Source: Acetobacter sp. (lineage in GTDB: Bacteria > Pseudomonadota > Alphaproteobacteria > Acetobacterales > Acetobacteraceae). Taken from it: a stretch of DNA of 64,000 nt. The notes under the pieces are model-generated. The model made no database searches. It worked only from the letters and a program-made list of their open reading frames with translations, and was not told the origin of the DNA. Each line of letters starts with the position of its first letter. Within the stretch, counting starts at the first letter, position 1. The stretch is from positions 1,178,001-1,242,000 of the forward strand of contig NZ_JAKVME010000001.1 in NCBI RefSeq assembly GCF_022483985.1, read 5' to 3'. Both the position numbers and the translations under genes were made by a program. This document shows positions 11,344 through 21,188 of the stretch, one piece after another.

Positions 11344-14301
11344 ATGCCCAGTCTCAAGGTCGAAGGTATCATCAATCCAGTGCTGTCAGACATTCCTGAT
11401 ACGACACCCCACGACCTGACGGAAAGCGCCTTTTCTCCCGAGAATCTGGGATTGCAGATCAGGGACGCTCTGGCCGGATATGCAGACGGAAACGGCCGCA
11501 TTGCTGAACGTGATGTCGCTCTGGCGATCTTCCGACGACATCTTGGACGGTATCAGACCGATGTGCGGCAGCGGTTTGAAAAACGCACGCTGAGAGGCGT
11601 TCAGGCGGGCAAAGCGCTCGCTGCCTTTACGGACGAACTGGTCCGCTCGCTTGTCGTGTTCGCATCACAGGCCATCGGCGGTGGAGAGGCGCTTCTCAAC
11701 CAGATCAGCATTGCGGCCACCGGCGGCTACGGCAAGAGGCTGCTCGCTCCTTTCAGTGATATCGATCTGCTTTTTCTGACCCCGGAAGAACCCTCACAGG
11801 ATGTGCTCTCCCTTGTAGAGTACGTGCTGTATTTTCTGTGGGATCTCGGCCTCAAGGTCGGCCACGCGACCCGTTCCATCAATGACTGCATTGCGCAGGC
11901 GGAAGCGGACACGACAGTACGCACCGCCCTGCTCGACGCCCGCCTGCTGGTCGGCAGCTTCAGCCTGTTCGCCATGTTCGAGGCTCGCTTCATCGTCGCC
12001 TGCGTGGAAGCCGGATCAGCCCGCTTCATCACCGACAAGCGCGCCGAGCGTGCAGAGCGTCACCGGCGTTTTGGTGAAAGCCCGTATCTGGTCGAACCCA
12101 ACATCAAGGAAGGCCGGGGCGGTCTGCGCGACATGCAGACCCTCTACTGGATGTGTCGCTACGCCTTCGGCACGCGCCATGTTTCAGACCTGCTTGCTCC
12201 GGAATTTACCCGCCTCGGCTTCATCACCGAACAGGAAGCGGCCCGCGCCCGCCGGTCATGGGATTTCCTGTGGACTGTCCGTTTTCATCTCCACTACGTC
12301 GCCGGTCGCGGTGAAGACCGCCTGACCTTCGACATGCAGCCCGTCCTCGGCGGTCGCATGGGCTATACCCGTCACGGGCAGCAGAACGGCGTCGAGAGGT
12401 TCATGCGTCACTACTTCCTGACCGTCCGGGAAGTCATGCGCCTGACCCACATTCTTGAGCCGACCATCATGCGTATCGCCCTGGGAGCGGCGGCGCATGT
12501 CCTCAAGGCCGACGACGCCATACGTGAGGCAGGGTTCACCCTGCTCGACGGCCAGATTCTCCCCGCGAAGGGCATCTCGTTCAACGACGAACCGATCAAG
12601 ATGTTCGAGCTTCTCGAACTGTCGCGCAGCCGTCACATCCCGATCCATCCTCTCGCCCGTCAGCAACTGATCCGCTGGGAGCGTCGGGTCGCCACACTGC
12701 GTTCAGACCCGCGCGCCGCCGAGATTTTCCTTGAGTTGCTCTGTGACGAACGGCCCGCGACAAAGCCTCGCCGACCAGTCGCGAGCCGCACGGACGCCCA
12801 AGGCCCCCATCCTGTCGAAACCGACATCAACCGGCGTCTTGAGTATGTGCACTGGCTTCGTATTCTCAACGAAACCGGTCTCTGGGGCGCGCTGATCCCC
12901 GACTGGTCCCGCATCGTCGGGCAGATGCAGTTCGACACGTACCATATCTTCACGGTCGATGAGCATACGATCGAGGCCCTGCGCATCCTTCGTTGCGTCG
13001 AAACCGGCACGATGGCGGATGAAATCCCCGTGGCCTACGATCTCGCACGGGACATCCAGTCACGTCGGGCGCTCTATATGGCCGTCATGATGCATGACAT
13101 CGCCAAGGGACGCGGCGGCGATCACTCGGAGCTTGGCTCGGATCTGGCTCTTGAACTCTGCCCGAAGCTGGGGCTGTCCGGCGAAGAGACCGAGACGGTC
13201 TCATGGCTGGTGCTCCAGCATCTGCTGCTCAGCCATACAGCGTTCCAGCGTGATATTGACGACCCCAAGACCATTCTGGACGTGGCTGACGTCGTGCAGT
13301 CGCCGGAACGGCTCCGCCTGCTGCTGCTGCTGACCATCGTTGACATGCGGGCGGTCAGTCCCCGGGTGTGGAACGCGTGGAAAGCGACGCTGCTGCGCGA
13401 GCTTTATACCCGTGTCGCCGAAGTGCTGGAGGGCGGTCTGGCGACGCCTGAACGCGACATGCGCGTGGCTCACAGCAAGGCGATCATCGCCGAAAGTCTG
13501 GAAGAAGAAGGTTTCAATCAGGCCGACATCAACCACTTCCTTGAGTTGGGTTACGCCGGTTACTGGCTCTGTTTTGATCAGGACACACTGCTGCGTCATG
13601 CCCGCCTGATCCGGGAAGCTGAGTCCCGGTCAGCGCCATTTGTGATCGAAACCCAGCCCCTGCCCGCCCGTGGCGTCACGGAAGTCACCATCCACACACA
13701 GGATCATCCCGGCCTGTTCGCCCAGATCGCCGGAGCCATGGCGCTGGCTGGCGCGTCCATCGTGGATGCCCGCATCCACACGCTCAGCAATGGCATGGCG
13801 CTGGACACACTCTGGATTCAGGACGCAACCGGAGAAGCCTTTGACGAGCCGCATCGTCTGACGAAGCTTTTTTCCATCACGGAACGCGCCCTGAGCGGTC
13901 GGCTGGATATCGCTGCCGAGATTGCGAAAACGAATGCGTCCGGGCAACTGCTCTCACGGACGCGGGCCATCCATGTGCCACCGCGCGTTGTCATCGACAA
14001 TCGCGCCTCCAACTCGCACACGGTGATCGAAATCAACGGACGTGACCGTTCAGGTCTGCTGCACGACGTCGCCAGTGCTCTGAACGAGATGCGTCTGCAA
14101 ATCTATTCCGCGCACATCACCACATATGGCGTCCGCGCTGTTGACGTCTTTTATGTCAAGGATCTGTCCGGCATGAAGGTGACTGACGAAAACCGTCTGA
14201 AAAAAATCCGCGACCGACTGATGGCGGGCCTGAAAAAAGTCGAAGCCACCCTGAATTCAGGCTTTCATGAACCCGAACTGACGGCTGACCAACCCGAATA
14301 G
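11344..14301 (+). CDS. glnD: [protein-PII] uridylyltransferase / uridylyl-removing enzyme
   Basis: GlnD is the nitrogen sensor that adds UMP to PII proteins when glutamine is low and removes it when glutamine is high. The 985-residue protein has the nucleotidyltransferase motif GYGKRLLAPFSDIDLLFL (about residues 125-142), a helical linker domain, an HD hydrolase domain with MHDIAKGRGGDHSELG, and two C-terminal ACT glutamine-sensing domains (TEVTIHTQDHPGLFAQIAG and VIEINGRDRSGLLHDVAS). Length and order are normal. It lies 38 bases after mutS and is probably in the same transcript. No PII gene is in the window. Confidence 0.96.
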   Translation: MPSLKVEGIINPVLSDIPDTTPHDLTESAFSPENLGLQIRDALAGYADGNGRIAERDVALAIFRRHLGRYQTDVRQRFEKRTLRGVQAGKALAAFTDELVRSLVVFASQAIGGGEALLNQISIAATGGYGKRLLAPFSDIDLLFLTPEEPSQDVLSLVEYVLYFLWDLGLKVGHATRSINDCIAQAEADTTVRTALLDARLLVGSFSLFAMFEARFIVACVEAGSARFITDKRAERAERHRRFGESPYLVEPNIKEGRGGLRDMQTLYWMCRYAFGTRHVSDLLAPEFTRLGFITEQEAARARRSWDFLWTVRFHLHYVAGRGEDRLTFDMQPVLGGRMGYTRHGQQNGVERFMRHYFLTVREVMRLTHILEPTIMRIALGAAAHVLKADDAIREAGFTLLDGQILPAKGISFNDEPIKMFELLELSRSRHIPIHPLARQQLIRWERRVATLRSDPRAAEIFLELLCDERPATKPRRPVASRTDAQGPHPVETDINRRLEYVHWLRILNETGLWGALIPDWSRIVGQMQFDTYHIFTVDEHTIEALRILRCVETGTMADEIPVAYDLARDIQSRRALYMAVMMHDIAKGRGGDHSELGSDLALELCPKLGLSGEETETVSWLVLQHLLLSHTAFQRDIDDPKTILDVADVVQSPERLRLLLLLTIVDMRAVSPRVWNAWKATLLRELYTRVAEVLEGGLATPERDMRVAHSKAIIAESLEEEGFNQADINHFLELGYAGYWLCFDQDTLLRHARLIREAESRSAPFVIETQPLPARGVTEVTIHTQDHPGLFAQIAGAMALAGASIVDARIHTLSNGMALDTLWIQDATGEAFDEPHRLTKLFSITERALSGRLDIAAEIAKTNASGQLLSRTRAIHVPPRVVIDNRASNSHTVIEINGRDRSGLLHDVASALNEMRLQIYSAHITTYGVRAVDVFYVKDLSGMKVTDENRLKKIRDRLMAGLKKVEATLNSGFHEPELTADQPE

Positions 14302-14327
14302 CTCCCGGTTTTACCAGCCCTGAGCGT

Positions 14328-14362
14328 GCCTCTGTGCCAGCTTAACGATGCGACACAGAGGC
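14328..14362. terminator. hairpin between convergent glnD and nikR
   Basis: Arms GCCTCTGTG (14328-14336) and CACAGAGGC (14354-14362) form a perfect 9-bp stem with a 17-base loop. It lies between the ends of two convergent genes. No T-run follows on either strand, so it is either a weak terminator or an RNA 3'-end structure. Confidence 0.45.
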
Positions 14363-14375
14363 GGAAGTCGGTCTG

Positions 14376-14783
14376 TCACTTCTTTACCGGTAGCTGAATG
14401 ACATGCAGATGCGCGTTATGGACGCCGCGCTGGGTGGTGATCGTATCTGATAACTGGCGCAGCGCACTCGTCGGTCCCCGCAAGACCGTCGTTTCAAGGC
14501 AATGCTCCCGATCAAGATGAACATGCATGCTGGCCACCGAGAGGTCGTGGTGATCATGCAGTTGTTCGGTCAGACGCTGCGCCAGTTCCCGTGTCTTGTG
14601 GTCATAGACATAATCCAGAACCGCGACACAGGCTCCGTCTTCTGACAGGGCTTCCTCTCGCGAGGCAACGTCACGAATCATGTCGCGAACGGCCTCGGAA
14701 CGGCTGGTGTAGCCCCGGCGCTCCATCACGGTATCCACAATTTTCAGCAAATCCGCACCGATGGTGATCGTGATCCGTTCCAT
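14376..14783 (-). CDS. nikR: nickel-responsive transcription regulator NikR
   Basis: A 135-residue ribbon-helix-helix repressor with a C-terminal ACT-like nickel-binding domain. The N-terminus ERITITIGADLLKIVD followed by RGYTSRSEAVRDMIRD is the DNA-binding part. The nickel ligands of the Escherichia coli protein are kept at the same numbers: His76, His87, His89 and Cys95 (in HVHLDREHCLE). It is divergent from a TonB-dependent receptor gene with 124 bases between the starts, and two GTATGA hexamers lie just upstream of nikR, so receptor control by nickel and autoregulation are likely. No nikABCDE transporter or urease gene is in the window. Confidence 0.95.
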   Translation of the reverse strand: MERITITIGADLLKIVDTVMERRGYTSRSEAVRDMIRDVASREEALSEDGACVAVLDYVYDHKTRELAQRLTEQLHDHHDLSVASMHVHLDREHCLETTVLRGPTSALRQLSDTITTQRGVHNAHLHVIQLPVKK

Positions 14784-14805
14784 ATCTTTTCCTTCAGACT
14801 ACGCA

Positions 14806-14832
14806 GTATGACCTATTTACAAAAAGGTATGA
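14806..14832. promoter_or_regulatory. candidate NikR operator (two GTATGA half-sites)
   Basis: GTATGA occurs at 14806-14811 and at 14827-14832, 21 bases start to start, in the spacer between nikR and the receptor gene. GTATGA is the exact half-site of the known Escherichia coli NikR operator, where the second half is inverted; here the two copies are in direct orientation. The site would serve both divergent genes. Binding is inferred. Confidence 0.5.
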
Positions 14833-14907
14833 TTCCTGTGACGCAGGGCGCTACGCGTCCGGTTCGGCCGAACTTCTGGAACTCACAGGTCTCACAGGCA
14901 TATCTTC

Positions 14908-17073
14908 ATGCAATTATCACGGCCCCTTTCTATCCTCTGCTTTTTCCAGATTCTTTCAGCGCCTGCCGCCCTGGCTGGGCAGAGCACATCAAAGACAGCA
15001 AAATCCTCGCTCTCAGGCCCACAGATCATAAAAGCGGCAACACAAGCTTCTGATGAAAACATCGTGGTAACCGCGTCTCATCTTAACCTTCTTGGACACG
15101 CCACAACAGCCTCACAGGGCTCCATCACGGAGCAGGAACTACGACTGAGACCAGCCTATCGTGTCGGAGAACTGCTCGAAGCGGTACCCGGACTGGTCGC
15201 TACAGTTCATTCTGGCGAAGGAAAAGCCAATCAGTTTCTGATGCGGGGTTTCAATCTCGACCACGGCACCGATCTTGCCACTTTTGTCGATGGCATACCG
15301 ATCAATGAAGTAACGCACGCACATGGACAGGGCTATACAGACCTTAACTTTCTCATACCCGAAATGATGGGAACCATTGACTACACTAAAGGCCCCTTCA
15401 ATGCCGCAACAGGTGATTTCGGGGTTGCGGGGTCAGACCGCATTCATCTTGTCAGGAATCTGCCCACCATGATCAGTGGCAGCGTCGATACACTGGAGAA
15501 TGAACGGCTTGTCACTGGCGGCACGGCTCATTTTCATAATAACGACAGGCTCCTCGGCGTTTTCGAGACCGATCACGCCGATGGTCCATGGAAATATCCT
15601 GACAACTTCCGCGCTATCAAATCCATGGCCCGTTATCTGCATGGAACCTCCTCGAATGGATTTGATCTGACAGGGATGTATTATCGCGGTCAGTGGCGCG
15701 CAACCAATGACCAGCCACTAGAGGCAATACAGCAGCATCTGATCGGTCGTTATGGATCACTCGATCCCACCGATGGAGGCTTTACAGAGAGATATAGTCT
15801 TTCGGGTCATTACCGATTGGGTTCGGGGCACCAGAAATGGGTCGCGAGCTTTTACGCTGATCACAGCCGCCTCTCGCTCTGGAACAATTTCACCCACTAT
15901 CTTACCGACCCGGTTGAGGGAGACCAGTTCGAGCAGGACGAAACCCGCACCAAAGTCGGTGGTACGCTTTCCTATACACGCACCGATATGCTCTTCGGAC
16001 GATTGTCCAGCGAGTCTATTTTTGGAATTGATGGCCGCTATGACACCGTTTTTATCGATCGTCGGCACACACATCAGCGCACTGTCCTCTCCAGTTGTCC
16101 CGACAGTCCTTACGGCGGCGGCCTCTATGTGTGCAATGCCGATACGGTGCAGGAAGGACGCATAGCTGGCTATCTTCAGAACACAACGCACTGGTTGCCC
16201 TGGATGCGGACTGTATTCGGCCTGCGCCAAGAATATTATCATGGAAATGATCACAGTCTCGTCACAGGAATTTCAGGCCGTATCGGACAGACACTGTTCC
16301 AGCCCAAAGGCAGCCTGATCTTCGGACCATGGAGGAAAACGGAACTCTACCTGAGTGTGGGACGCGGGTTTCATTCCAACGATCTTCGTGGCGTTGTCGG
16401 AACTTTCGCCGGAGACCGTTTCAGCGCAGGGACCGTCAAGACACCATTGATGACAAAGGCGATTTCGGAAGAAATCGGAATCCGGTCAAATCCGATAAAC
16501 CATCTTGAGACACAGCTTTCCTTCTGGCGCATTGATTTCAACTCAGAGCTGACTTACGCGCCTGACGAAGGCGTCAATGAAGCCGGTCCTGCAAGCCGCA
16601 GACAGGGCATGGAGTTTTCAGCTCAGTATAATCCCCTACCCTGGCTGGAACTCAATACGGACGTGGCCTATTCCCATGCCCGTTATCGTACACATGACCC
16701 TGCCTACTATGGAATAGACGGCACCCATATTGCCAATGCTCCCAATATGATCTGGTCTTTTGGGATTCTTCTCGACAACAGAGGCCCCTGGTTTGGCGGG
16801 CTTCAGGTCAGATGGCTGGGAGGTTATCCGTTACTTGAAAATAACAGTCTGCGCTCAAAAGGCTATCGTGAGGTCAATCTGGATATCGGCTACCGTTTTA
16901 GCAAAAACCTGAAACTGACCGTATCAGTCTTCAACCTTACAAATTCTCATGACAATGCAATCGAATATGGCTACAACTACCGCATAACACCGACCGCAAA
17001 ACCCACGACTGGCGCAAGCATCCATCCGCTGGAGCCAGTCTCCGCACGATTTGCTCTCAGCCTGACGCTTTAG
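14908..17073 (+). CDS. TonB-dependent outer-membrane receptor, probably nickel-related
   Basis: A 721-residue outer-membrane receptor with a signal peptide ending near AALAG, a TonB box-like ENIVVTAS at about residue 50, a plug domain (RVGELLEAVPGLVATVH, then FVDGIPINEV and TKGPFNAATGDFG) and a C-terminal beta-barrel rich in alternating aromatic residues, ending in FALSLTL. It imports a ligand across the outer membrane using energy from TonB-ExbBD. The substrate is not shown by the sequence. Divergence from nikR and the GTATGA pair suggest a nickel complex. A tonB-like gene occurs 21.5 kb away at 38.6 kb. Confidence 0.9.
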   Translation: MQLSRPLSILCFFQILSAPAALAGQSTSKTAKSSLSGPQIIKAATQASDENIVVTASHLNLLGHATTASQGSITEQELRLRPAYRVGELLEAVPGLVATVHSGEGKANQFLMRGFNLDHGTDLATFVDGIPINEVTHAHGQGYTDLNFLIPEMMGTIDYTKGPFNAATGDFGVAGSDRIHLVRNLPTMISGSVDTLENERLVTGGTAHFHNNDRLLGVFETDHADGPWKYPDNFRAIKSMARYLHGTSSNGFDLTGMYYRGQWRATNDQPLEAIQQHLIGRYGSLDPTDGGFTERYSLSGHYRLGSGHQKWVASFYADHSRLSLWNNFTHYLTDPVEGDQFEQDETRTKVGGTLSYTRTDMLFGRLSSESIFGIDGRYDTVFIDRRHTHQRTVLSSCPDSPYGGGLYVCNADTVQEGRIAGYLQNTTHWLPWMRTVFGLRQEYYHGNDHSLVTGISGRIGQTLFQPKGSLIFGPWRKTELYLSVGRGFHSNDLRGVVGTFAGDRFSAGTVKTPLMTKAISEEIGIRSNPINHLETQLSFWRIDFNSELTYAPDEGVNEAGPASRRQGMEFSAQYNPLPWLELNTDVAYSHARYRTHDPAYYGIDGTHIANAPNMIWSFGILLDNRGPWFGGLQVRWLGGYPLLENNSLRSKGYREVNLDIGYRFSKNLKLTVSVFNLTNSHDNAIEYGYNYRITPTAKPTTGASIHPLEPVSARFALSLTL

Positions 17074-17124
17074 TGTCTTTTCACCAGTTTAAATGAGGCC
17101 ATTCAAACTGGATACGCCAGTCAG

Positions 17125-17598
17125 TCACGCACCCGAGCCCGCCGCGGGCGTCGCCCTTCCGAAAGCAGGCGGACCATAAATCTCCCGCGCACGCTTGATA
17201 AAGGCCGAAACCATCAGACGAACGGCCTCGTTGAACACGACCCCGATCGCCGCCTGAAGAAGCCGTGAGCGGAACTCGAAATCGACAAAGAAATCGACCA
17301 GACAGCCATTGGCGTCCGGCGTGAAGGTCCAGACATTGTTCAGATACTTGAACGGACCTTTTTCATAGGTGACACGAATGGTTTTCGGTCGGTCAAGCGT
17401 CACGCGGGAGCGAAAGGTTTCCCGAAAAGGACCGAACCCCACTGTCAGATCGGCCAGCAGTTCACTGGACGTTGACGACACGACCCGGACATTCGCGCAC
17501 CAGGGCAGAAACTTCGGATAGCTGCCAACATCCGCGACAAGGTCAAAAATCTGCTCAGGCGTATAATTCAGGACCCGGCGTTCTGAATGGGTTGGCAT
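17125..17598 (-). CDS. Coq10/RatA-like START-domain protein
   Basis: A 157-residue SRPBCC (START/Bet v 1 fold) protein of the Coq10-RatA group, proposed in other organisms to bind ubiquinone or related lipids; the Escherichia coli relative has been called RatA. The family start SERRVLNYTPEQIFDLVADV and PKFLPWCANVRV are clear, as is the central FGPFRETFRSRVTL and the C-terminal helix with FNEAVRLMVSAFIKRA. The ATG overlaps the lipA stop (TGATG), so the two genes are translationally coupled, an arrangement common in Alphaproteobacteria. Confidence 0.88.
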   Translation of the reverse strand: MPTHSERRVLNYTPEQIFDLVADVGSYPKFLPWCANVRVVSSTSSELLADLTVGFGPFRETFRSRVTLDRPKTIRVTYEKGPFKYLNNVWTFTPDANGCLVDFFVDFEFRSRLLQAAIGVVFNEAVRLMVSAFIKRAREIYGPPAFGRATPAAGSGA

Positions 17599-18623
17599 CA
17601 GGAAGTCTTCACCTTGTCACTCTGTCCATGCCCAACCGCGCCACGATTGCGAAGCTGCGTCTCGCGGGCTTCACGCAGAGCAGCAAAATCAGCGTCCGCA
17701 TGATAGGACGAACGCGTCAGAGGCGTTGCACTGACCTGTAGAAAGCCTTTCACACGCGCCATCGTGGCATAGTCGGCAAATTCCTCGGGCGTCACAAATC
17801 GGGCAACCGCAGCGTGTTTTACCGTAGGCTGGAGATATTGGCCCATCGTGATGAAGTCGATATCCGCAATGCGGAAATCGTCCATCACCTGCGCCAGTTC
17901 CGCCTTGTCCTCCCCCAGACCAAGCATCAGGCCGGATTTCGTGAAGATCGACGGATCAAGCTGCTTGACCCGATCCAGCAGGCGCACCGACTGATAGTAG
18001 CGGGCGCCGGGGCGGATGGTGGTGTAGAGGCGGGGCACCGTTTCGATATTGTGGTTGAACACGTCCGGACGGGCTTCCACCACCACTTCCAGAGCGCCGG
18101 GCTTGCGCAGAAAGTCAGGTGTCAGCACCTCGATGGTCGTCTCGGGGGACGCCTTGCGGACAGCACCGATAACCTCAGCGAAATGCCGGGCTCCACCATC
18201 AGACAGATCGTCACGGTCAACGGACGTGATCACCACATGCCGCAGACCAAGCCGCGCCACGGCATCCGCCACGCGATTCGGCTCATCGGCATCCAGCGCA
18301 TGCGGCAGGCCGGTGGTCACGTTGCAGAACGAACAGGCGCGGGTGCAGATCTCGCCCATGATCATCATGGTGGCATGACGCTGCGACCAGCACTCGCCGA
18401 TATTGGGACAGGCCGCTTCCTCACAGACTGTCACCAGCTTGTTGTCACGCATGAGCCTGCGTGTCTCGTGATACACCGGATGATTGGGAGCCTTGACCCG
18501 TATCCAGTCCGGCTTGCGCGCAATCGGGTTGTCCGGACGATGCGCTTTTTCCGGATGGCGCGCCGCCTGTGCGGTCTTTTCCTGCCCCGTCTTGCGGTGA
18601 TCAATCAAAACGCGAACGCTCAT
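17598..18623 (-). CDS. lipA: lipoyl synthase
   Basis: A radical SAM enzyme that inserts two sulfur atoms into octanoyl chains on lipoyl domains of 2-oxoacid dehydrogenases and the glycine cleavage H protein. The auxiliary cluster motif [12 protein letters not shown] and the radical SAM motif CTRACSFC are both present, with the C-terminal RSSYHAD region holding the last cluster ligand. The 341-residue length is normal, with an N-terminal extension rich in basic residues. It is the first gene of a two-gene unit with the Coq10-like gene and is divergent from uvrD with 209 bases between. Confidence 0.97.
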   Translation of the reverse strand: MSVRVLIDHRKTGQEKTAQAARHPEKAHRPDNPIARKPDWIRVKAPNHPVYHETRRLMRDNKLVTVCEEAACPNIGECWSQRHATMMIMGEICTRACSFCNVTTGLPHALDADEPNRVADAVARLGLRHVVITSVDRDDLSDGGARHFAEVIGAVRKASPETTIEVLTPDFLRKPGALEVVVEARPDVFNHNIETVPRLYTTIRPGARYYQSVRLLDRVKQLDPSIFTKSGLMLGLGEDKAELAQVMDDFRIADIDFITMGQYLQPTVKHAAVARFVTPEEFADYATMARVKGFLQVSATPLTRSSYHADADFAALREARETQLRNRGAVGHGQSDKVKTS

Positions 18624-18832
18624 TGGTTCCTGTCCTGGTCTCGTCCAGCCTCAGAAGTGAGACGACATGACGCCCACGTCAAGCGCTCTGTCAGCAGATC
18701 ACGGGCAAGCTTTCGCGAGCAAGACAAAACACCGGAACAGGTGTAACCCTTTTCCGCAGGCACGGGACCAGCGGATACTGCTTCTTTCATCCCCTGCCCC
18801 CGTGATGAAACAGAGACACAAAGACCTTCTGC

Positions 18833-21055
18833 GTGACCATAGCTTCCCACCTTGATCGCCTCAATCCCGAACAGCTCGCCGCCATCGAGACGACCGAGGG
18901 ACCGCTGCTGGTTCTCGCCGGCGCAGGCACAGGCAAGACAAGGGTTCTCACCACCCGCTTCGCCCATATCCTGCTCTCCCACCGGGCGAAACCGTGGCAG
19001 GTGCTGACCGTCACCTTCACCAACAAGGCCGCACGGGAGATGCGGGAGCGTATCGGGCGTATTCTCGGTGAACCGGCGGAAGGCCTCTGGCTGGGCACCT
19101 TCCACGCCCTCTGCGCCCGGATGCTGCGCCGTCACGCCGAATATGTCGGCCTGACCAGCGGCTTCCTGATCCTCGACACCGATGACCAGATGCGCCTGCT
19201 CAAGCAGGTCGTCGAACCATGGCGGATCGACGTCAAACGCTGGCCCCTGAACGGGCTGCTCGGGATCATCCAGCGCTGGAAGGATCGCGGCCTGACCCCG
19301 GACGGCGTCACTCCGGCCGAAAACACGGAATACGCCGATGGACACGCCCGCGCCATCTACGCCGCCTATCAGACCCGCCTGCGTGAACTGAACGCCTGCG
19401 ATTTTGGCGACCTGATGCTGCATGTGGTGGAAATCCTGCGCACCCGTCCGGATGTGCTGGAACAGTATCAGCGTCTGTTCCGCTATATTCTGGTCGACGA
19501 GTATCAGGACACCAACACGATCCAGTATCTCTGGCTGCGCCTGCTCGCACGCCGTGAGGGCGAACCGGCCAACATCTGCTGCGTCGGCGACGACGACCAG
19601 TCGATCTATTCATGGCGCGGCGCGGAAGTGGAAAATATCCTGCGCTTCGAGCAGGATTTCCCCGGCGCGAAGATCGTCCGTCTGGAACGGAACTACCGCT
19701 CCACCGCCCAGATACTGGGAGCCGCCGCAGGCCTGATCGCCCACAATGAAGGGCGTCTGGGCAAGACCCTTCGTCCCGGTCGGGACGACGCGCAGGGCGA
19801 GCCGGTGCATGTCATCGGCGTCTGGGATTCCGACGCCGAAGCCCGGGAAGTATGCAGCAGCATCGAAGACCTCCGCCGTAACGGACATCCTCTCGGCGAA
19901 TTCGCTATCCTCGTCCGCGCTGGCTTCCAGACCCGCGCCTTCGAGGAACGTCTGGTCCAGACCGGCATCCCCTACCGGATCGTCGGCGGTCTCCGCTTCT
20001 ACGAACGCGCCGAAATCCGCGACGCCATTGCGTATATGCGGCTGCTGATCAACCCGGCTGATGATCTGGCTTTCGAACGCATCGTCAACGTGCCCAAAAG
20101 AGGCGTCGGCCCCGCCGCTCTCCAGAAAATGCATGTGCAGGCGCGTGGCCAGCAGGCATCGCTCTATGCTGCTCTGGAAACACTCCTTGCAACCAAGGAG
20201 ATCAAGGGAAAAGCAGGAGAAAAACTCTCGGCCTTTCAGGACTGTTTTACACAGCAACACGCCCTTCTGGAAAAGGAAGGCCATGTCGTTGCCGTCGGCG
20301 CTTTGCTGGAAGAAAGCGGTTATCTGGAGATGTGGCGCGAGGACAAGTCTCCCGAAGCCCCCGGCAGGCTCGACAACCTGAAGGAACTGGTCCGCGCCCT
20401 TGCCGATTTCGGCACACTCGGAGAATTTCTCGAACATATCGCGCTTGTCATGGACGCTGAAGGCACGGCTGAAGAGCAGCGCGTCTCCGTGATGACCCTG
20501 CACGGCGCGAAGGGACTGGAGTTCGATACGGTCTTTCTCCCCGGATGGGAAGAAGGTGTGTTCCCTTCCCAACGCACGGTGGATGAAGGCGGCGAAAAAG
20601 GCATCGAGGAAGAGCGCCGTCTCGCCTATGTCGGCATCACCCGCGCCCGCCATCGCGCCACGATCCTGCACGCGGCCAATCGCCGGATTTACGCCAACTG
20701 GCAGGAGTCCATGCCGAGCCGCTTTCTCGACGAACTCCCGAACGAATATGTTGACCGCGACGGTGAGACTGCCACAAGGCAGGCTCGACAGGACTATTCC
20801 GGCTTTTTCCGCCCCAGCGTGTTTTCCGATGATGTAACCGGCTCAATGTCGCCGCTGGTCGCAAAAAAGCGCCGCTCGGTTAATGAGGAGCTTGCGGAAA
20901 GCCTGCCGAAAATCGAAGTCGGCGCACGGGTCTTTCACCAGAAGTTTGGTTACGGCGTGGTGATTGGCGCGGACCGTGGATCGGCCGAAGTGGCGTTCGA
21001 GAAGAGCGGGACGAAGCGGGTTATGGGGTCTTATTTGCAGGTGGCGGGGGAGTGA
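18833..21055 (+). CDS. uvrD: UvrD/PcrA-type 3'-5' DNA helicase
   Basis: A 740-residue superfamily 1 helicase acting in nucleotide excision and mismatch repair and in clearing RecA or stalled forks. Motifs in order: NPEQLAAIETTEGPLLVLAG, Walker A AGAGTGKT, TFTNKAAREMRER, DEYQDTN, GDDDQSIYSWRGAE, MTLHGAKGLEFDTVFLPG and VGITRAR. The C-terminal end VFHQKFGYGVVIGADRGS is the Tudor-like tail of full-length UvrD/PcrA. The start is a GTG at 18833, because no ATG precedes the conserved N-terminus. The length and tail mark it as the housekeeping enzyme rather than a defence-system helicase. Confidence 0.94.
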   Translation: MTIASHLDRLNPEQLAAIETTEGPLLVLAGAGTGKTRVLTTRFAHILLSHRAKPWQVLTVTFTNKAAREMRERIGRILGEPAEGLWLGTFHALCARMLRRHAEYVGLTSGFLILDTDDQMRLLKQVVEPWRIDVKRWPLNGLLGIIQRWKDRGLTPDGVTPAENTEYADGHARAIYAAYQTRLRELNACDFGDLMLHVVEILRTRPDVLEQYQRLFRYILVDEYQDTNTIQYLWLRLLARREGEPANICCVGDDDQSIYSWRGAEVENILRFEQDFPGAKIVRLERNYRSTAQILGAAAGLIAHNEGRLGKTLRPGRDDAQGEPVHVIGVWDSDAEAREVCSSIEDLRRNGHPLGEFAILVRAGFQTRAFEERLVQTGIPYRIVGGLRFYERAEIRDAIAYMRLLINPADDLAFERIVNVPKRGVGPAALQKMHVQARGQQASLYAALETLLATKEIKGKAGEKLSAFQDCFTQQHALLEKEGHVVAVGALLEESGYLEMWREDKSPEAPGRLDNLKELVRALADFGTLGEFLEHIALVMDAEGTAEEQRVSVMTLHGAKGLEFDTVFLPGWEEGVFPSQRTVDEGGEKGIEEERRLAYVGITRARHRATILHAANRRIYANWQESMPSRFLDELPNEYVDRDGETATRQARQDYSGFFRPSVFSDDVTGSMSPLVAKKRRSVNEELAESLPKIEVGARVFHQKFGYGVVIGADRGSAEVAFEKSGTKRVMGSYLQVAGE

Positions 21056-21188
21056 GTCTGGTTTGGGGGGATTGCGGCCTGACCGCTTTTAGACACCGAG
21101 CAGGATAAACAGACGTCCGTGTATATAGTAGGGTAACAAATACGGTGGCTTAAAGCAGGAAGCTAATTTTAGCTGTAAGGAAGATTAC

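Noticed and set aside
18620..19423. Reverse frame of 267 codons
   Set aside because: It lies opposite the conserved N-terminal motifs of uvrD and has no family resemblance.
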